Positions 41,854 through 51,668 of a stretch of 64,000 nt of DNA are shown piece after piece. The translations under genes and the position numbers were made by a program. The DNA is taken from contig CAVRIT010000001.1 of NCBI GenBank assembly GCA_963721345.1, positions 124,001 through 188,000 of the forward strand, in the 5' to 3' direction. This DNA is from JACDAN01 sp963721345 (GTDB taxonomy: Bacteria; Actinomycetota; Thermoleophilia; Gaiellales; Gaiellaceae). A model generated the notes under the pieces. The model was given only the letters and a program-made list of their open reading frames with translations. It searched no databases and had not been told where the DNA came from. Position 1 is the stretch's first letter; every line of letters begins with the position of its first letter.

Positions 41854-44800
41854 CTAGAGCTCGGTCGACAGCTGCTTGAGGATCGCCGCCTGCTGGACGG
41901 TCAGACCCTTGCCGGTCTTGGCGTCCACGTTGTTGCGGAACGCGCCCAGCAAGCCCTGGCGGGCATTCTCGTTCGGCGCCGCCGCGGCCTGCTCGAGCTT
42001 GTGGCACAGCTGCTCGGCGACGTTCGGGTCAGATGCGTACGACTCGACCAGGTCGCAGAGGCTGGAATTCGTGACGACCACGTCGACGGTTGCGCGGTAC
42101 TCGGTGACGCCGCCGTCGTCGTCGCGGATCTTGCCGCCGACGCTCCGCGTTCCGACCGTGGACGTCGGGCACGAGGCGCTGGAGGACGAGCCGAAGGCCC
42201 CGTAACCGCTGCCGCAGTCGAATGCGTACTGGAATCCGGCCGCGGTGTCGGCGGTAGAGGGATCTGCCGCGTCGTCGAGCGAGAGCGTGAACGGGAAGCC
42301 CGCAAACGTCGACGAAGGAGCGGTGAAGCGCGCCGTCGGCGCGACATTCGTTACGGACACTGTCGCGGTGGACACGGTGGACGCCGTTCCGTCGCTCGAG
42401 CGGACTGCGACTGTGCGCGTCGCCGGACCGTCGATCGCTGCCGCCGAGAACGTCGCTGTCTGACCAGCCGTCTCGAACGTCCCGTTTCCGTCGAGGTCCC
42501 AGCTGTAGGTCAGGGCGTCTCCGTTGGCGTCGTTGCCGGTCGCCGAGACCGCGATGCTCGAGCCCTCTGCCACGGTGTACGGACCGCCGGCGGATACCGT
42601 CGGCGCCGAGTTGACGAGGAACCGTGCGACCTGCGGGTCGTGATCGGAGAGCTGATCGAAGAACTCCGCATTCGCGTGCACGGCGTCGTATGCGAAGGGA
42701 CGCGCGGTCAGGCTGTTGCTGGCGACGATGTGATCCAACGACTGCGAGTTGCCTTCGAACACGTAGCTGTAGCGCTCGTTCTGCGGGAGCGTCTTCATCA
42801 GCGCCGTCAAGACACCGCCCTCGACGATGTCCATCGTCCGCGAGAACTCGAAGTCGTTGATATCTCCGAGCACGATGACGTTCGCCTGGGAATCGATCGC
42901 GAGGATCGAGTCGACGAACGTGTTGACGAGCTGCGCCTGCTGGTGGCGCTGGACCTCGGTCGTGCGGACCGGCGGCTGGAAGCGGCCGAACAGCGGGTTG
43001 TCGCCGCCCTTCGAGTTGAAGTGGTTCGTGATCAGGAAGAACGTCTCGCCGCGGAACGTGAACTCGCCCGCGAGCGGCTTCCGGCTCGCGTTCCACGCCG
43101 AGTTCGCCGGTTCGATGCGGCCCGGGCTCCCGGAGAGCTGAGGGGCGCCGTCAGGTCCGGCGACGACCGTCGTCGGAGTCGTGGAGCCACCGCCGGGGCG
43201 GTCGACGAAGTCGAGCCCGCGATCGGTCCGGAAGATGAAACCGACACGGATGTTCCCGCCCGGCTCACCGCCGTCCTGATCGTCGACCGGGTCGATCTGT
43301 CGGGACTCGTACGTCGGCCCGCCAAGGGCGGAAATCGCGTTGACGAGCTTGGTGAGTGTCTGCGACGCGTCGACGACGGAGTCGTTTGTCGGACCGTTGT
43401 TGTCCTGGATCTCCTCGAGCGAGACCACGTCGGGTGAACGCATGTTGTTGACGATCTGGGCCGCGAGGGCATCGAACTTCGATTGCGGCTCGGCGGCATC
43501 GAGGTTCTCGACATTGAACGTCGCAACGGACAGTTCCTTCGCCTCGGGAGCAACCGTGCTCTCGCGGGCAAGCCCGTTGTCGACGCGGGAAAGCGCCGTC
43601 GTGACCTCGATCTCGAAGTTGCCGAAGTCGTAGTCGAGGACACCGACGACGGCCGCGCTCAGGCCATCACCCACGTGGACATTCGGTGTCGCGACCCCAG
43701 CGGCATCGTCGAGCTGGATCCGCTCGGGATTGAAGTCACCTGATGTGTAGTCGAACGGAGAATCGAGATCGCGGATGACGATGCCACCGCGGGCGGTCCG
43801 CGCCGCAGCGCCGGCACCGTTGTCGGCAAGCACGAAGATCTCGCCGTTGTTGTTCCGCGGCCCGACGACCACCGGGTTGTTCACCTGGACCCGCATGCCC
43901 TCGAGCGTCTCGTAGAAGTCGATGCCGTCCTGCGCGGGGTCGAAGAGGCTAAAGGCGTCGTTGTCGATGATCGACTCCGGTTGTACCCGACCGCCCAGGC
44001 CGATCAAGGTCGGCGCCGGCATCGCGTTGCCGCCGGGGGCGGGAGGGAGCACCGTGACGGTCGCCCCCGAGAACTCGGTGGTCGTCAGGTTCGCGCTCGC
44101 GCCGCCGCCAGGGCGGAACTCGACGACGGGACCGGAGACGCGAACCAAATCGCCGACGCTCACGGCGGGCGCGGAGCCTGTGAAGACGAGGATGCCGTCG
44201 GACGTGTTGGCGTTCGAGTCCGGTGTCGGATCCTGCATGTAGAAGCCGTTCGAGCGACGGGCGGTGACGATGCCAGTGGTCGTCCGTGAGGTGCCCTCGA
44301 ACGGTGAGACGTGTCCCGCTCCCTGGATCTCGTGGATCTCGACGGTCGGCGGTGGCGGAGCCGCTGTCGTGAAGTTCCATGTCGGGTTGCCTACCACGTG
44401 ATCCGGCGGGTCGTTCGTGTCCGCGTCCGCCACCTGCGCGCCCATCACCGTGACGTTGCAACTCGCCGACGGCGCGAAGTCCGCGGTGGGGTCGAGCGTG
44501 AATGTCGTCGAGTCCCCGGAGACCGTGGCCGGGTGGCTGACCGAGCCGGTGCACGTGATCGCGAACCAATCGCCCGAAACGGTGACCGGCTCGCTGAACG
44601 TGATCGTGATGTTGCTGTCGAGGGCGACTCCGCTCGCCCCGATCCCGGGTGAGCGAGACGAGATCGACGGCGCCGCGTCCTCGACGCAGTTGCGCCGCGC
44701 GGATGCCTTGTTGCGCGGGTTCGGGGCGCCTGCCGCGAAGTCGCTCGTGTTGTTGTCCGTGTCCACGCAGCCCGCACCGGCGCGCAGCGCCGAGAGCGAG

Positions 44801-45378
44801 GTCGAGATGGTCGGCGCTGGGCCCGAGCCCTCGAAGTAGTTCGCGCCGCCGTAGCCCACCAGGTCGACGATGCGGTCGCGCTGCGCCTGGTTGCAGCCGG
44901 TCGTGGCAGGTGGCGGTGCGCCGTTACAGCCGAGGGGGTCGTCGTCGCTGACGAGCGCGACCTTGCCGGCTCCCGCCGCCATTGCGATCGGCGTCGCGTC
45001 GACGATGTCCGTCGCCGGAAGTGCCGCGCCATTCGTTCCTCCCGCCTCGTGCACGAGGAGGTACTGGCCCGGCTCCAGCGTGCCGCTCAACTCGGTGATC
45101 ATCGTGGAGGTCGCGCCGAAGAGACCTGTCCCCGTCGCGCTTGCGTACTGGAGCGACATCCCATCCAGGGAGACATCCGTGGTTCCGCGGTTCAGAAGCT
45201 CGATGTAGTCGTTCTGCAGAACGGCGCCCGAGTTCCCGCCCGCGCCGTAGACCTGGCTGATGACGAGGCTCTGGCCTGCGGCCCCGGCCCCCTGAACCAG
45301 GAGCGTAGAGACGACGACGGCGAGCACTGCTCCGTAGAGCACACGTGAACGAGCACGAACGGCGGCAAATAGGCGCAT
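41854..45378 (-). CDS. Secreted multidomain extracellular nuclease (ExeM/NucH-like)
   Basis: An 1174-residue exported protein. Domains in order: signal peptide (1-33), lamin-tail domain (about 35-200; LVISQVYGAGGNSGAVLQNDYIEL), SbsA-type Ig-like domain (about 225-330), an OB-fold ExeM-like domain (about 335-600; HEIQGAGHVSP), an endonuclease/exonuclease/phosphatase domain (about 620-915) with ATFNVENLD, SLEEIQDNN, TNHFNSKGGDN, VIVLGDINDF and SDHDPQV, a PKD-like domain (about 920-1000) and further beta modules to the end. The ATG 45378 follows GGGGAGAGGG and begins the signal peptide. It probably degrades extracellular DNA for phosphate or nucleoside scavenging, which fits the importer in this window; that link is inference. 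Confidence 0.92.
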   Translation of the reverse strand: MRLFAAVRARSRVLYGAVLAVVVSTLLVQGAGAAGQSLVISQVYGAGGNSGAVLQNDYIELLNRGTTDVSLDGMSLQYASATGTGLFGATSTMITELSGTLEPGQYLLVHEAGGTNGAALPATDIVDATPIAMAAGAGKVALVSDDDPLGCNGAPPPATTGCNQAQRDRIVDLVGYGGANYFEGSGPAPTISTSLSALRAGAGCVDTDNNTSDFAAGAPNPRNKASARRNCVEDAAPSISSRSPGIGASGVALDSNITITFSEPVTVSGDWFAITCTGSVSHPATVSGDSTTFTLDPTADFAPSASCNVTVMGAQVADADTNDPPDHVVGNPTWNFTTAAPPPPTVEIHEIQGAGHVSPFEGTSRTTTGIVTARRSNGFYMQDPTPDSNANTSDGILVFTGSAPAVSVGDLVRVSGPVVEFRPGGGASANLTTTEFSGATVTVLPPAPGGNAMPAPTLIGLGGRVQPESIIDNDAFSLFDPAQDGIDFYETLEGMRVQVNNPVVVGPRNNNGEIFVLADNGAGAAARTARGGIVIRDLDSPFDYTSGDFNPERIQLDDAAGVATPNVHVGDGLSAAVVGVLDYDFGNFEIEVTTALSRVDNGLARESTVAPEAKELSVATFNVENLDAAEPQSKFDALAAQIVNNMRSPDVVSLEEIQDNNGPTNDSVVDASQTLTKLVNAISALGGPTYESRQIDPVDDQDGGEPGGNIRVGFIFRTDRGLDFVDRPGGGSTTPTTVVAGPDGAPQLSGSPGRIEPANSAWNASRKPLAGEFTFRGETFFLITNHFNSKGGDNPLFGRFQPPVRTTEVQRHQQAQLVNTFVDSILAIDSQANVIVLGDINDFEFSRTMDIVEGGVLTALMKTLPQNERYSYVFEGNSQSLDHIVASNSLTARPFAYDAVHANAEFFDQLSDHDPQVARFLVNSAPTVSAGGPYTVAEGSSIAVSATGNDANGDALTYSWDLDGNGTFETAGQTATFSAAAIDGPATRTVAVRSSDGTASTVSTATVSVTNVAPTARFTAPSSTFAGFPFTLSLDDAADPSTADTAAGFQYAFDCGSGYGAFGSSSSASCPTSTVGTRSVGGKIRDDDGGVTEYRATVDVVVTNSSLCDLVESYASDPNVAEQLCHKLEQAAAAPNENARQGLLGAFRNNVDAKTGKGLTVQQAAILKQLSTEL

Positions 45379-45480
45379 GGACCCTCTCCCCGGAAGGTGG
45401 CTTAAAAGGACGCCCCAGAGTAGACGCTTTTCGGCAGAAATCCAAAGCTCTAGGTAGGGCCGCCGATACAGTGTGGCGCC

Positions 45481-46802
45481 GTGAGGCGCTACCACGTCAC
45501 GACTTTCGGCTGCCAGATGAACGCCCACGATTCCGAGCGCATCAAGGGGATGCTCGAGGAGATCGGACTCGGGGAGACGCACGTGCAGGAGGACGCTGAC
45601 GTGCTCGTCTTCAACACCTGCACGATCCGCGAGAAGCCCGACCAACGGTTCGCCGCCCATCTTGCCCAGGCGCGGGCGCTGAAGAAGCGCGATCCGGACA
45701 AGGTGATCGCCGTCGGCGGTTGCTACGCCGAGGCGCAGCGCGAGCGCCTGTTCGACCTCTACCCGTTCGTCGACATCGCCTTCGGCCCCGGCTCCATTGC
45801 TCACCTCGGCGAGTGGCTGGGCGGCTCGAGCGAGGCGAGAGGGCGGTTCGGCCTCGACCAGCGTGCGTTCGCCGCACAGCTGCCGATGCACCGCGAGCGC
45901 CGCTTCCAGGCCTGGGTGCAGGTGTCGATGGGCTGCAACTCCAAGTGCGCGTACTGCATCGTCCCGTCGGTTCGCGGGAGGGAGCAGAGCCGCCGTCCAG
46001 GCGATGTGGTCGCCGAGGTCGACGCGGGCTGGCGCGCGAGGGCGTGCGGGAGATCACGCTGCTCGGCCAGAACGTCAACTCGTACGGCCGTGACCTCCTG
46101 CCGGACATCCGCACGGACTTCGGCGAGCTGCTGCGAGCCTGCGACGCCGTCGAGGGCATCGACCGGATCCGGTTCACGAGCCCGCACCCCAAGGACTTCC
46201 GCGCGCCCGTGATCGAGGCGATGGCGGAATGCGCCTCGGTCTGTGAGCACACGCACCTGCCGCTCCAGTCCGGCTCGACACGGATCCTCAAGGCGATGCG
46301 CCGCACGTACAGCCGCGAGCGCTTCGTACGGCTCGCGGGAGAGCTCCGCGCCGCCATCCCCGACCTCGCGCTGACGACCGACCTGATCGTCGGGTTCCCC
46401 GGCGAGACGGAGGACGACTTCCGGGAGACGCTTTCGGCCGTCGAGGAGGTCGGCTTCGACGGCGCGTTCACCTTCGTGTTCTCGCCGCGGCGTGGAACCG
46501 AGGCGGCGACGATGTCGGACCAGGTCGGCGAGGACGTGAAGCGCGAGCGGATCGAGCGCCTGATCGACGTGGTTCAGCGGGTGGCCCGGCAGCGGAACGC
46601 GACGCGAGTCGGCGGGGTGGAGGAGGTGCTCGTCGAGGGGGCGAGCCGCACCGACGACTCGCTCCTGCGGGGACGAACACGCCGCAACACCACCGTGAAC
46701 TTCGCCGGAACGGCGGCGCCGGGCGAGCTCGCCCAGGTCGCGATCGACGGCGCAACCTCGACGACGCTGCGCGGATCGCAGCTCGCCGCCGTTGCTGCTT
46801 GA
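45481..46802 (+). pseudogene. miaB: tRNA-2-methylthio-N6-isopentenyladenosine synthase MiaB, apparent frameshift
   Basis: MiaB is a radical-SAM methylthiotransferase acting on A37 of tRNAs. The N-terminal UPF0004 domain is present (TFGCQMNAHDSERIKG, NTCTIREKPDQR), followed by the radical-SAM cluster motif SMGCNSKCAYCIVP and then, in another frame, REGVREITLLGQNVNSYG, the core, and the C-terminal TRAM domain (SLLRGRTRRNTTVNF). The break is near 46022-46032; a missing base (for example a C giving GCGCGGCTG) restores EVDARLAREGVREI. Because MiaB is well conserved and everything else is intact, an assembly error is the likeliest explanation. miaA follows two genes later. Confidence 0.93.
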
Positions 46803-47569
46803 GGGCGGCATCACTGAACAAGGTACGTCGCGACCTCGCCTGGGACGGCACGCTCAACGTCCGTGATCTGGGCGGGCATCCCACGGAGGACGGCCGACAG
46901 ACGCAGTACGGCCGGATCATCCGCGCCGACAACGTCCGGCGGCTGAGCGACGCCGGGTGGGAGGCGCTGGCGGACTACGGGGTCCGTACGGTCGTCGACC
47001 TCCGCACCGAGGAGGAGCTGGCCGCCGATCCGCCCCGTGAGGTCGCGGTCGACGTCGTCCATACGCCCTTCATGGTCGACTCGCCGGAGGTGTTCGCGGA
47101 GGCTGACGCGCGTAGCGCTCGCCACGACGACCTGTCCCTCGCGACGCGCGACGTCTACCTCCTGTTCCTCGAGCGGTTCCACACGCACGCCGCCGCCGTC
47201 GTGCAGACCGTGGCCGATGCGCCGGAAGGCGCGGTCGTCGTGCACTGCGCCGGCGGGAAAGACCGCACGGGGCTGACCGTCGCGTTCCTCCTGCGCCTGG
47301 CCGGGGTCCCCCACGACGAGATCGACGCCGACTACGCCTTGAGCGAGGAGCGCCTCCGGCCGCGCCACGAGCGCTGGTTTGCGGAGGCCGAGGGCGACGA
47401 GGAGCGGCTCGCGAGACTCCGGCGGATGGCCGCGACGCCACGGGGGACGATGCGCGGCGTGCTGGAAGAGCTCGAGGGCCGGTACGGAAGCGTCGAGGAG
47501 TACCTCCTTGCGGGCGGCGCGCGGCCCGAGATCGGGGGACAGATCCGGTCGCGGCTCGTCGATCCGTGA
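46799..47569 (+). CDS. Tyrosine-protein phosphatase (atypical, Y_phosphatase3 family)
   Basis: A 256-residue protein with GTLNVRDLGGHPTEDGR at the N-terminus and the P-loop VVHCAGGKDRTG (Cys150, Arg156), the CxGGKDRTG variant typical of bacterial lipid/tyrosine phosphatases such as MptpB. TTG 46799 overlaps the miaB stop; miaA overlaps its 3' end by 4 bp. It is not secreted by sequence. Substrate unknown; insertion between miaB and miaA is common in this part of Actinobacteria only as inference. Confidence 0.86.
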   Translation: MRAASLNKVRRDLAWDGTLNVRDLGGHPTEDGRQTQYGRIIRADNVRRLSDAGWEALADYGVRTVVDLRTEEELAADPPREVAVDVVHTPFMVDSPEVFAEADARSARHDDLSLATRDVYLLFLERFHTHAAAVVQTVADAPEGAVVVHCAGGKDRTGLTVAFLLRLAGVPHDEIDADYALSEERLRPRHERWFAEAEGDEERLARLRRMAATPRGTMRGVLEELEGRYGSVEEYLLAGGARPEIGGQIRSRLVDP

Positions 47570-48474
47570 GACCCCGCGTGATCGCAGTCTTCGGGCCGAC
47601 GGCGTCGGGGAAGACCGCCGTCGCCGAGGCGCTGGCCGACCGTCTTCCCGCGAGACTCGTCTCGGCGGACGCGATGCAGGTCTACCGCAGCGTCCCGATC
47701 CTGACCAACCAATCCGATCGGCCCGCCGAGCTCGTCGCGATCTGGGAGCTCGACCGGGAGAGCTCGGTCGGTGAGTACGCCCACCTGGCGCATGCCGCGA
47801 TCGATCGAGCGCTTGCCGAGGAGGTCACGCCGATCGTCGTCGGCGGGACGGGGCTCTACCTGCGCGCGGCCCTCGCGGAGCTCGATCTTCCGCCGGCCCC
47901 GCCGCCCGGCGCGCGGGAACGGTGGGAGCGGGAGTACGACGCACTCGGGCCGGCCGTGGCCCACGACCGGCTCAGCGAGCGCGACCCGGAAGCCGCCGCC
48001 CGAGTCCACCCGAACGACCGGCGGCGGATCGTCCGCGCGCTCGAGCTCGCGGAGGTGGGAGCGTCGCTCGCCCCTCGCGAGGGACGGCTCTGGTCGGATG
48101 AGATGCGTCACCCGACGCTGGTCGTCGGTCTCGATGTGCCCTCGGAGGAGCTCCGGCGCCGCATCGAAGTGCGCACCCGCGCGATGTTCGACCGCGGCGC
48201 AGTGGAGGAGGCCACGCGCGCTCTCGCCGGACCGATCTCCGCGACCGCCCGCACGATCCACGGGTTGCACGATCTGGCCGAGCTCCCGCGCGACGAGGCT
48301 TTCGACGCGCTGGTGCGGCGCACCGTGCGCTACGCGAGCTACCAGCGCAAGTGGATGCGGCGGATTCCGGGCCTTGTTAGCCTGACCGCCGATCGCCCTC
48401 CGGGTGAGGTGGCGGATGCGATTCTCGAAATGGCACGGGCTGGGGAACGACTACCTGCTGGTCCAGCGCGCTGA
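47566..48474 (+). CDS. miaA: tRNA dimethylallyltransferase
   Basis: MiaA prenylates A37, producing the substrate for MiaB. The 302-residue protein has the P-loop GPTASGKTAVAEALA, SADAMQVYR, GGTGLYLRA, the HPNDRRRIVRALE motif and TVRYASYQRKWMRRI near the C-terminus. GTG 47566 overlaps the phosphatase stop, and the last 59 bp overlap dapF. Confidence 0.95.
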   Translation: MRPRVIAVFGPTASGKTAVAEALADRLPARLVSADAMQVYRSVPILTNQSDRPAELVAIWELDRESSVGEYAHLAHAAIDRALAEEVTPIVVGGTGLYLRAALAELDLPPAPPPGARERWEREYDALGPAVAHDRLSERDPEAAARVHPNDRRRIVRALELAEVGASLAPREGRLWSDEMRHPTLVVGLDVPSEELRRRIEVRTRAMFDRGAVEEATRALAGPISATARTIHGLHDLAELPRDEAFDALVRRTVRYASYQRKWMRRIPGLVSLTADRPPGEVADAILEMARAGERLPAGPAR

Positions 48475-49195
48475 GCTGGCTACTCCGCTGACCCCCGAGC
48501 AGGTTCAGCGGCTGTGCGACTACCACTTCGGCGTCGGCTCGGACGGTGTTCTCGAGGTGACGTCGGCGAACGGCAACCGCGCAGAGGTGATCATCTGGAA
48601 CCCGGACGGCTCGACGGCCGAACTGTCCGGAAACGGCACGCGCATCGCCGCTCGCTGGCTGGCACGCCGGAGCGGGGAGGACACGGTTCGGATCTCGGTT
48701 GGGCCACGCGAGGTCGTCGCTCGAATGCGTGACGGCCTTCAGGTCGAGATGGACATGGGCAAGGTCGAGGTGGGGGAGGCCGAGCTGCTCGACGTCGGCA
48801 ACGAGCAGATCGAGCTCACGCCCGCTTCGGTCGGGAACCCGCACGCCGTCGTGCGGCGCGACCCTGACCGCGACACCCTCCTTCGGCTCGGCCCGCTGAT
48901 CGAGAACCACCCACGCTTTCCGGACCGAACGAACGTCCAGCTGGTCCGCGTCGACGGGCCAAACGAGCTGACGGTTGGGGTGTGGGAGCGGGGGGCGGGG
49001 GAGACGCTCTCGTCGGGAACGAGCGCCGTCGCCTGCGCCGGTGTCGCGGTTGCCCGTGGCTGGTGCGAGAGCCCCGTGACCGTGAAGCTCGCCGGAGGCG
49101 ACCTCGTCGTCCAGCTCGACGAAGACCGAAACGCTCGGCTGACCGGGCCGGCGCAGGAGATCTTCACCGGCGAGACCGCGGCGGAGTTCGGATGA
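48416..49195 (+). CDS. dapF: DapF family protein lacking both catalytic cysteines
   Basis: DapF interconverts LL- and meso-diaminopimelate using two cysteines. This 259-residue homologue keeps the fold signatures MRFSKWHGLGNDYLLV, NPDGSTAELSGNGTRI and SVGNPHAVV, but the first catalytic position (CGNG in the family) is Ser71 in LSGNGTR, and the second (ETLACGTG) is Ser200 in ETLSSGTS. Several other cysteines exist but not at these positions. ATG 48416 is preferred over GTG 48404 because it gives the family N-terminus and has a GAGGTGG site. It overlaps miaA and is coupled to dapL (ATGA). Activity with Ser in place of Cys is uncertain. Confidence 0.85.
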   Translation: MRFSKWHGLGNDYLLVQRAELATPLTPEQVQRLCDYHFGVGSDGVLEVTSANGNRAEVIIWNPDGSTAELSGNGTRIAARWLARRSGEDTVRISVGPREVVARMRDGLQVEMDMGKVEVGEAELLDVGNEQIELTPASVGNPHAVVRRDPDRDTLLRLGPLIENHPRFPDRTNVQLVRVDGPNELTVGVWERGAGETLSSGTSAVACAGVAVARGWCESPVTVKLAGGDLVVQLDEDRNARLTGPAQEIFTGETAAEFG

Positions 49196-50370
49196 GGTTC
49201 GCGCAGAGGCTCGACCAGGTTCCGCCGTACCTCTTCGCGGAGCTGGAGCGGAAGATCGAGTCGAAGCGACGCGAGGGCATCGACGTGATCAGCCTCGGCA
49301 TCGGCGATCCCGACCTGCCGACGCCCGACGCCGTCGTCGAGGCTGCGGCAGCGGCCGTTCGCGACCCGGGCACGCACGGGTATCCGACGAACCACGGCAG
49401 CGACGAGCTCCGCGAGGCGGCTTCGTCTTTCTATCGCGACCGCTTCGGCGTCGAGCTCGACCCGGCCTCCGAGGTGATCCCGGTGCTCGGCGGGAAGGAA
49501 GCAGTCGGGCACGTCGCCATGGCGTGCCTCGATCCGGGCGACGTCTGCCTCAGCCCCGAGCCCGGCTACCCGCCGTACACGTCGGGCCCGGTCTTCTCCG
49601 GCGCCGAGGTCGTCTATCTGCCGCTGACCGAGGAGCTCGACTTCCACCCCGATCTCGACGGCATCTCCGACGACGTGTGGGCCCGCGCGAACCTCCTCTA
49701 CCTGAACTACCCGAACAATCCGACCGGGGCAGTGGTGCGCGAGGGGTTCTTCGCGCGCGCCGTGGAGCTCGCGCGCGAGCACGGCGTGATCGTCGTGCAC
49801 GACAATGCCTACTCGGAGATCACCTTCGACGGGTACGTCGCGCCGAGCTTCCTCGAGACGCCCGGCGCGAAGGACGTCGGCGTCGAGATCTTCTCGCCGT
49901 CGAAGGGCTGGAACATGACCGGCTGGCGCTGTGGCCTGATCGCGGGGAACGCGGAGGTCGTGGAGCGGTTCCGGCAGCTCAAGTCCAACCTCGACTCCGG
50001 GCTCTTCGAGGCGATTCAGCGGGCCCTGACGGTCGCGCTCACCGAGGAACGTGACTTCCCGCGGCAGATGTCGGAGGTATACCGGCGTCGCCGCGACCTG
50101 CTCGTCGAGGCGATGCGCGAGATCGGGCTCGACGTCGAACCGCCGAAGGCGACGCCCTATTTCTGGATTCGCGTTCCCGAGGGCCACACGTCCGCGTCGT
50201 TCACGGAGCTCGTGCTCGAAGAGGCCAACGTCGTGGTCTCGCCGGGGCCGTCCTACGGACCGAGCGGCGAGGGCTTCGTTCGACTGTCCTTGACCGTTGC
50301 CGACGAGCGACTCCAGGAGGCTGTCCGCCGCATCGAAAGCTCGCTGCGTGCGTCCATAATCCAAGCGTGA
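49192..50370 (+). CDS. dapL: LL-diaminopimelate aminotransferase-like PLP enzyme
   Basis: A fold-type I aminotransferase of 392 residues: SLGIGDPDLPTPDAVVEA, GYPTNHGSDELREA, YLNYPNNPTGAV, HDNAYSEITFDGY and the PLP lysine in SPSKGWNMTGWRCG. It resembles the DapL/AspC-like enzymes that make LL-DAP directly from tetrahydrodipicolinate. The neighbouring dapF gene, with dapA/dapB in the same window, supports a DAP role; a general aspartate aminotransferase function cannot be excluded. ATG 49192 overlaps the dapF stop. Confidence 0.88.
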   Translation: MRFAQRLDQVPPYLFAELERKIESKRREGIDVISLGIGDPDLPTPDAVVEAAAAAVRDPGTHGYPTNHGSDELREAASSFYRDRFGVELDPASEVIPVLGGKEAVGHVAMACLDPGDVCLSPEPGYPPYTSGPVFSGAEVVYLPLTEELDFHPDLDGISDDVWARANLLYLNYPNNPTGAVVREGFFARAVELAREHGVIVVHDNAYSEITFDGYVAPSFLETPGAKDVGVEIFSPSKGWNMTGWRCGLIAGNAEVVERFRQLKSNLDSGLFEAIQRALTVALTEERDFPRQMSEVYRRRRDLLVEAMREIGLDVEPPKATPYFWIRVPEGHTSASFTELVLEEANVVVSPGPSYGPSGEGFVRLSLTVADERLQEAVRRIESSLRASIIQA

Positions 50371-51668
50371 CGAGACAGCCGGACCCCGCACCCGGGGCGC
50401 AGCCGGAACGGGGCTTCATCACCGCCGTCCTTCCGCAGGGCGCCGATCCGGACCGAGAGCTCGCCGAGGTCGAAGAGCTGGCGCAAACTGCCGGCGTGAC
50501 ACCGGTCGCTCGTCTCGTCCAGCACCGCCCCCAGCCGGACCGGCGCTCCTATGTCGGCAAGGGGAAGCTGGAGGAGCTGAAGCACGCGTTCAAGGAGTCC
50601 GGCGCCGAGTCCATGATCCTCGACGGAGAGCTCACTCCGGCACAACAGCGGACGCTCGAGGACGCCCTCCAGGCGCGAGTCGTCGATCGCACCCAGCTGA
50701 TCCTCGACATCTTCGCGCAGCACGCCCACAGCGCCGAAGGAAAGCTCCAGGTCGAGCTCGCGCAGCTTCAGTACAACCTGCCGCGGATGCGAGGCATGTG
50801 GCAGCACCTCGAGCGGCTCGGCGGCGGTGTGGGGACGAGGGGGCCCGGCGAGTCCCAGCTCGAGACCGACCGCCGGCTCGCGCGACGCCGCGTCACGCTC
50901 CTCCAGCGGCGTCTGGAAGGCCTGCGACGCCAGCGTGAGACGCGGCGTCGCGAACGGATGCGGTCGGAAACGCCGACGGTCGCGCTCGCCGGGTACACGA
51001 ACGTCGGGAAATCGACGCTCTTGAACGCGCTGACCGACGCCGACGTGGCCGTCCACGACCGCCTGTTCGAGACGCTCGATCCGACGACCCGGGCCTTCGA
51101 GCACGACGGACGCCGCTACCTCGTCACCGACACGGTCGGATTCATCCGCCGCCTTCCCCACGACCTCGTCGAGGGTTTCGCCGCAACACTCGAGGAGACC
51201 TTGGCGGCCGAGCTCGTCCTGCACGTCGTGGACGGATCGGCGCCGGACGACGACCTGGACCGGATGATCGCCGCGGTCGAGGAGGTACTGAGCGAGATCG
51301 GCGCGGGAGAGCTGCCGACCGAGCTGGTGTTGAACAAGATCGACGATTTGGACCCCCTCGGCCGCCGGCGTCTCGCGAACCGCTTCCCCGGCGCGCTCCA
51401 GGTCTCGGCGCTCACGGGCGAGGGCTTGTCCGAGCTACGGGCGCGTGTCGCGGAGCGCTTCGCCGAGCGGTTCGAGCTCGTCCGCCTGCTCGTCCCGCAC
51501 GGCCACGGCGCCAAGCTCGCGGAGCTCTACTCGCTCGGCACGCCGATCGACGAGCGCGAGGACACGGAGGAGGGAGTGCTGATCCGGGCGCGCGTCCCCC
51601 GGCGTGAGCTTCCGCGCTTCGCGCCGTACCTCATCGCGGACACGGGAGAGAACCGAGCGGCGCGGTGA
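50367..51668 (+). CDS. hflX: Ribosome-associated GTPase HflX
   Basis: HflX splits stalled 70S ribosomes. The 433-residue protein has the N-terminal HflX domain (SYVGKGKLEELK, DRTQLILDIFAQHA, QLQYNLPRM, GGGVGTRGPGESQLETDRR) and a G domain with GYTNVGKST, DTVGFIRRLP, NKID and the SALTGEG loop, then a short C-terminal extension. GTG 50367 overlaps the dapL stop by 4 bp, and dut follows with another 4-bp overlap. miaA-dapF-hflX clustering is common in Actinobacteria. Confidence 0.96.
   Translation: MTRQPDPAPGAQPERGFITAVLPQGADPDRELAEVEELAQTAGVTPVARLVQHRPQPDRRSYVGKGKLEELKHAFKESGAESMILDGELTPAQQRTLEDALQARVVDRTQLILDIFAQHAHSAEGKLQVELAQLQYNLPRMRGMWQHLERLGGGVGTRGPGESQLETDRRLARRRVTLLQRRLEGLRRQRETRRRERMRSETPTVALAGYTNVGKSTLLNALTDADVAVHDRLFETLDPTTRAFEHDGRRYLVTDTVGFIRRLPHDLVEGFAATLEETLAAELVLHVVDGSAPDDDLDRMIAAVEEVLSEIGAGELPTELVLNKIDDLDPLGRRRLANRFPGALQVSALTGEGLSELRARVAERFAERFELVRLLVPHGHGAKLAELYSLGTPIDEREDTEEGVLIRARVPRRELPRFAPYLIADTGENRAAR

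Noticed and set aside
45379..45891. Upstream extension of the nuclease gene
   Set aside because: ATG 45378 has a good RBS and starts a signal peptide; the extension lies antisense to miaB.
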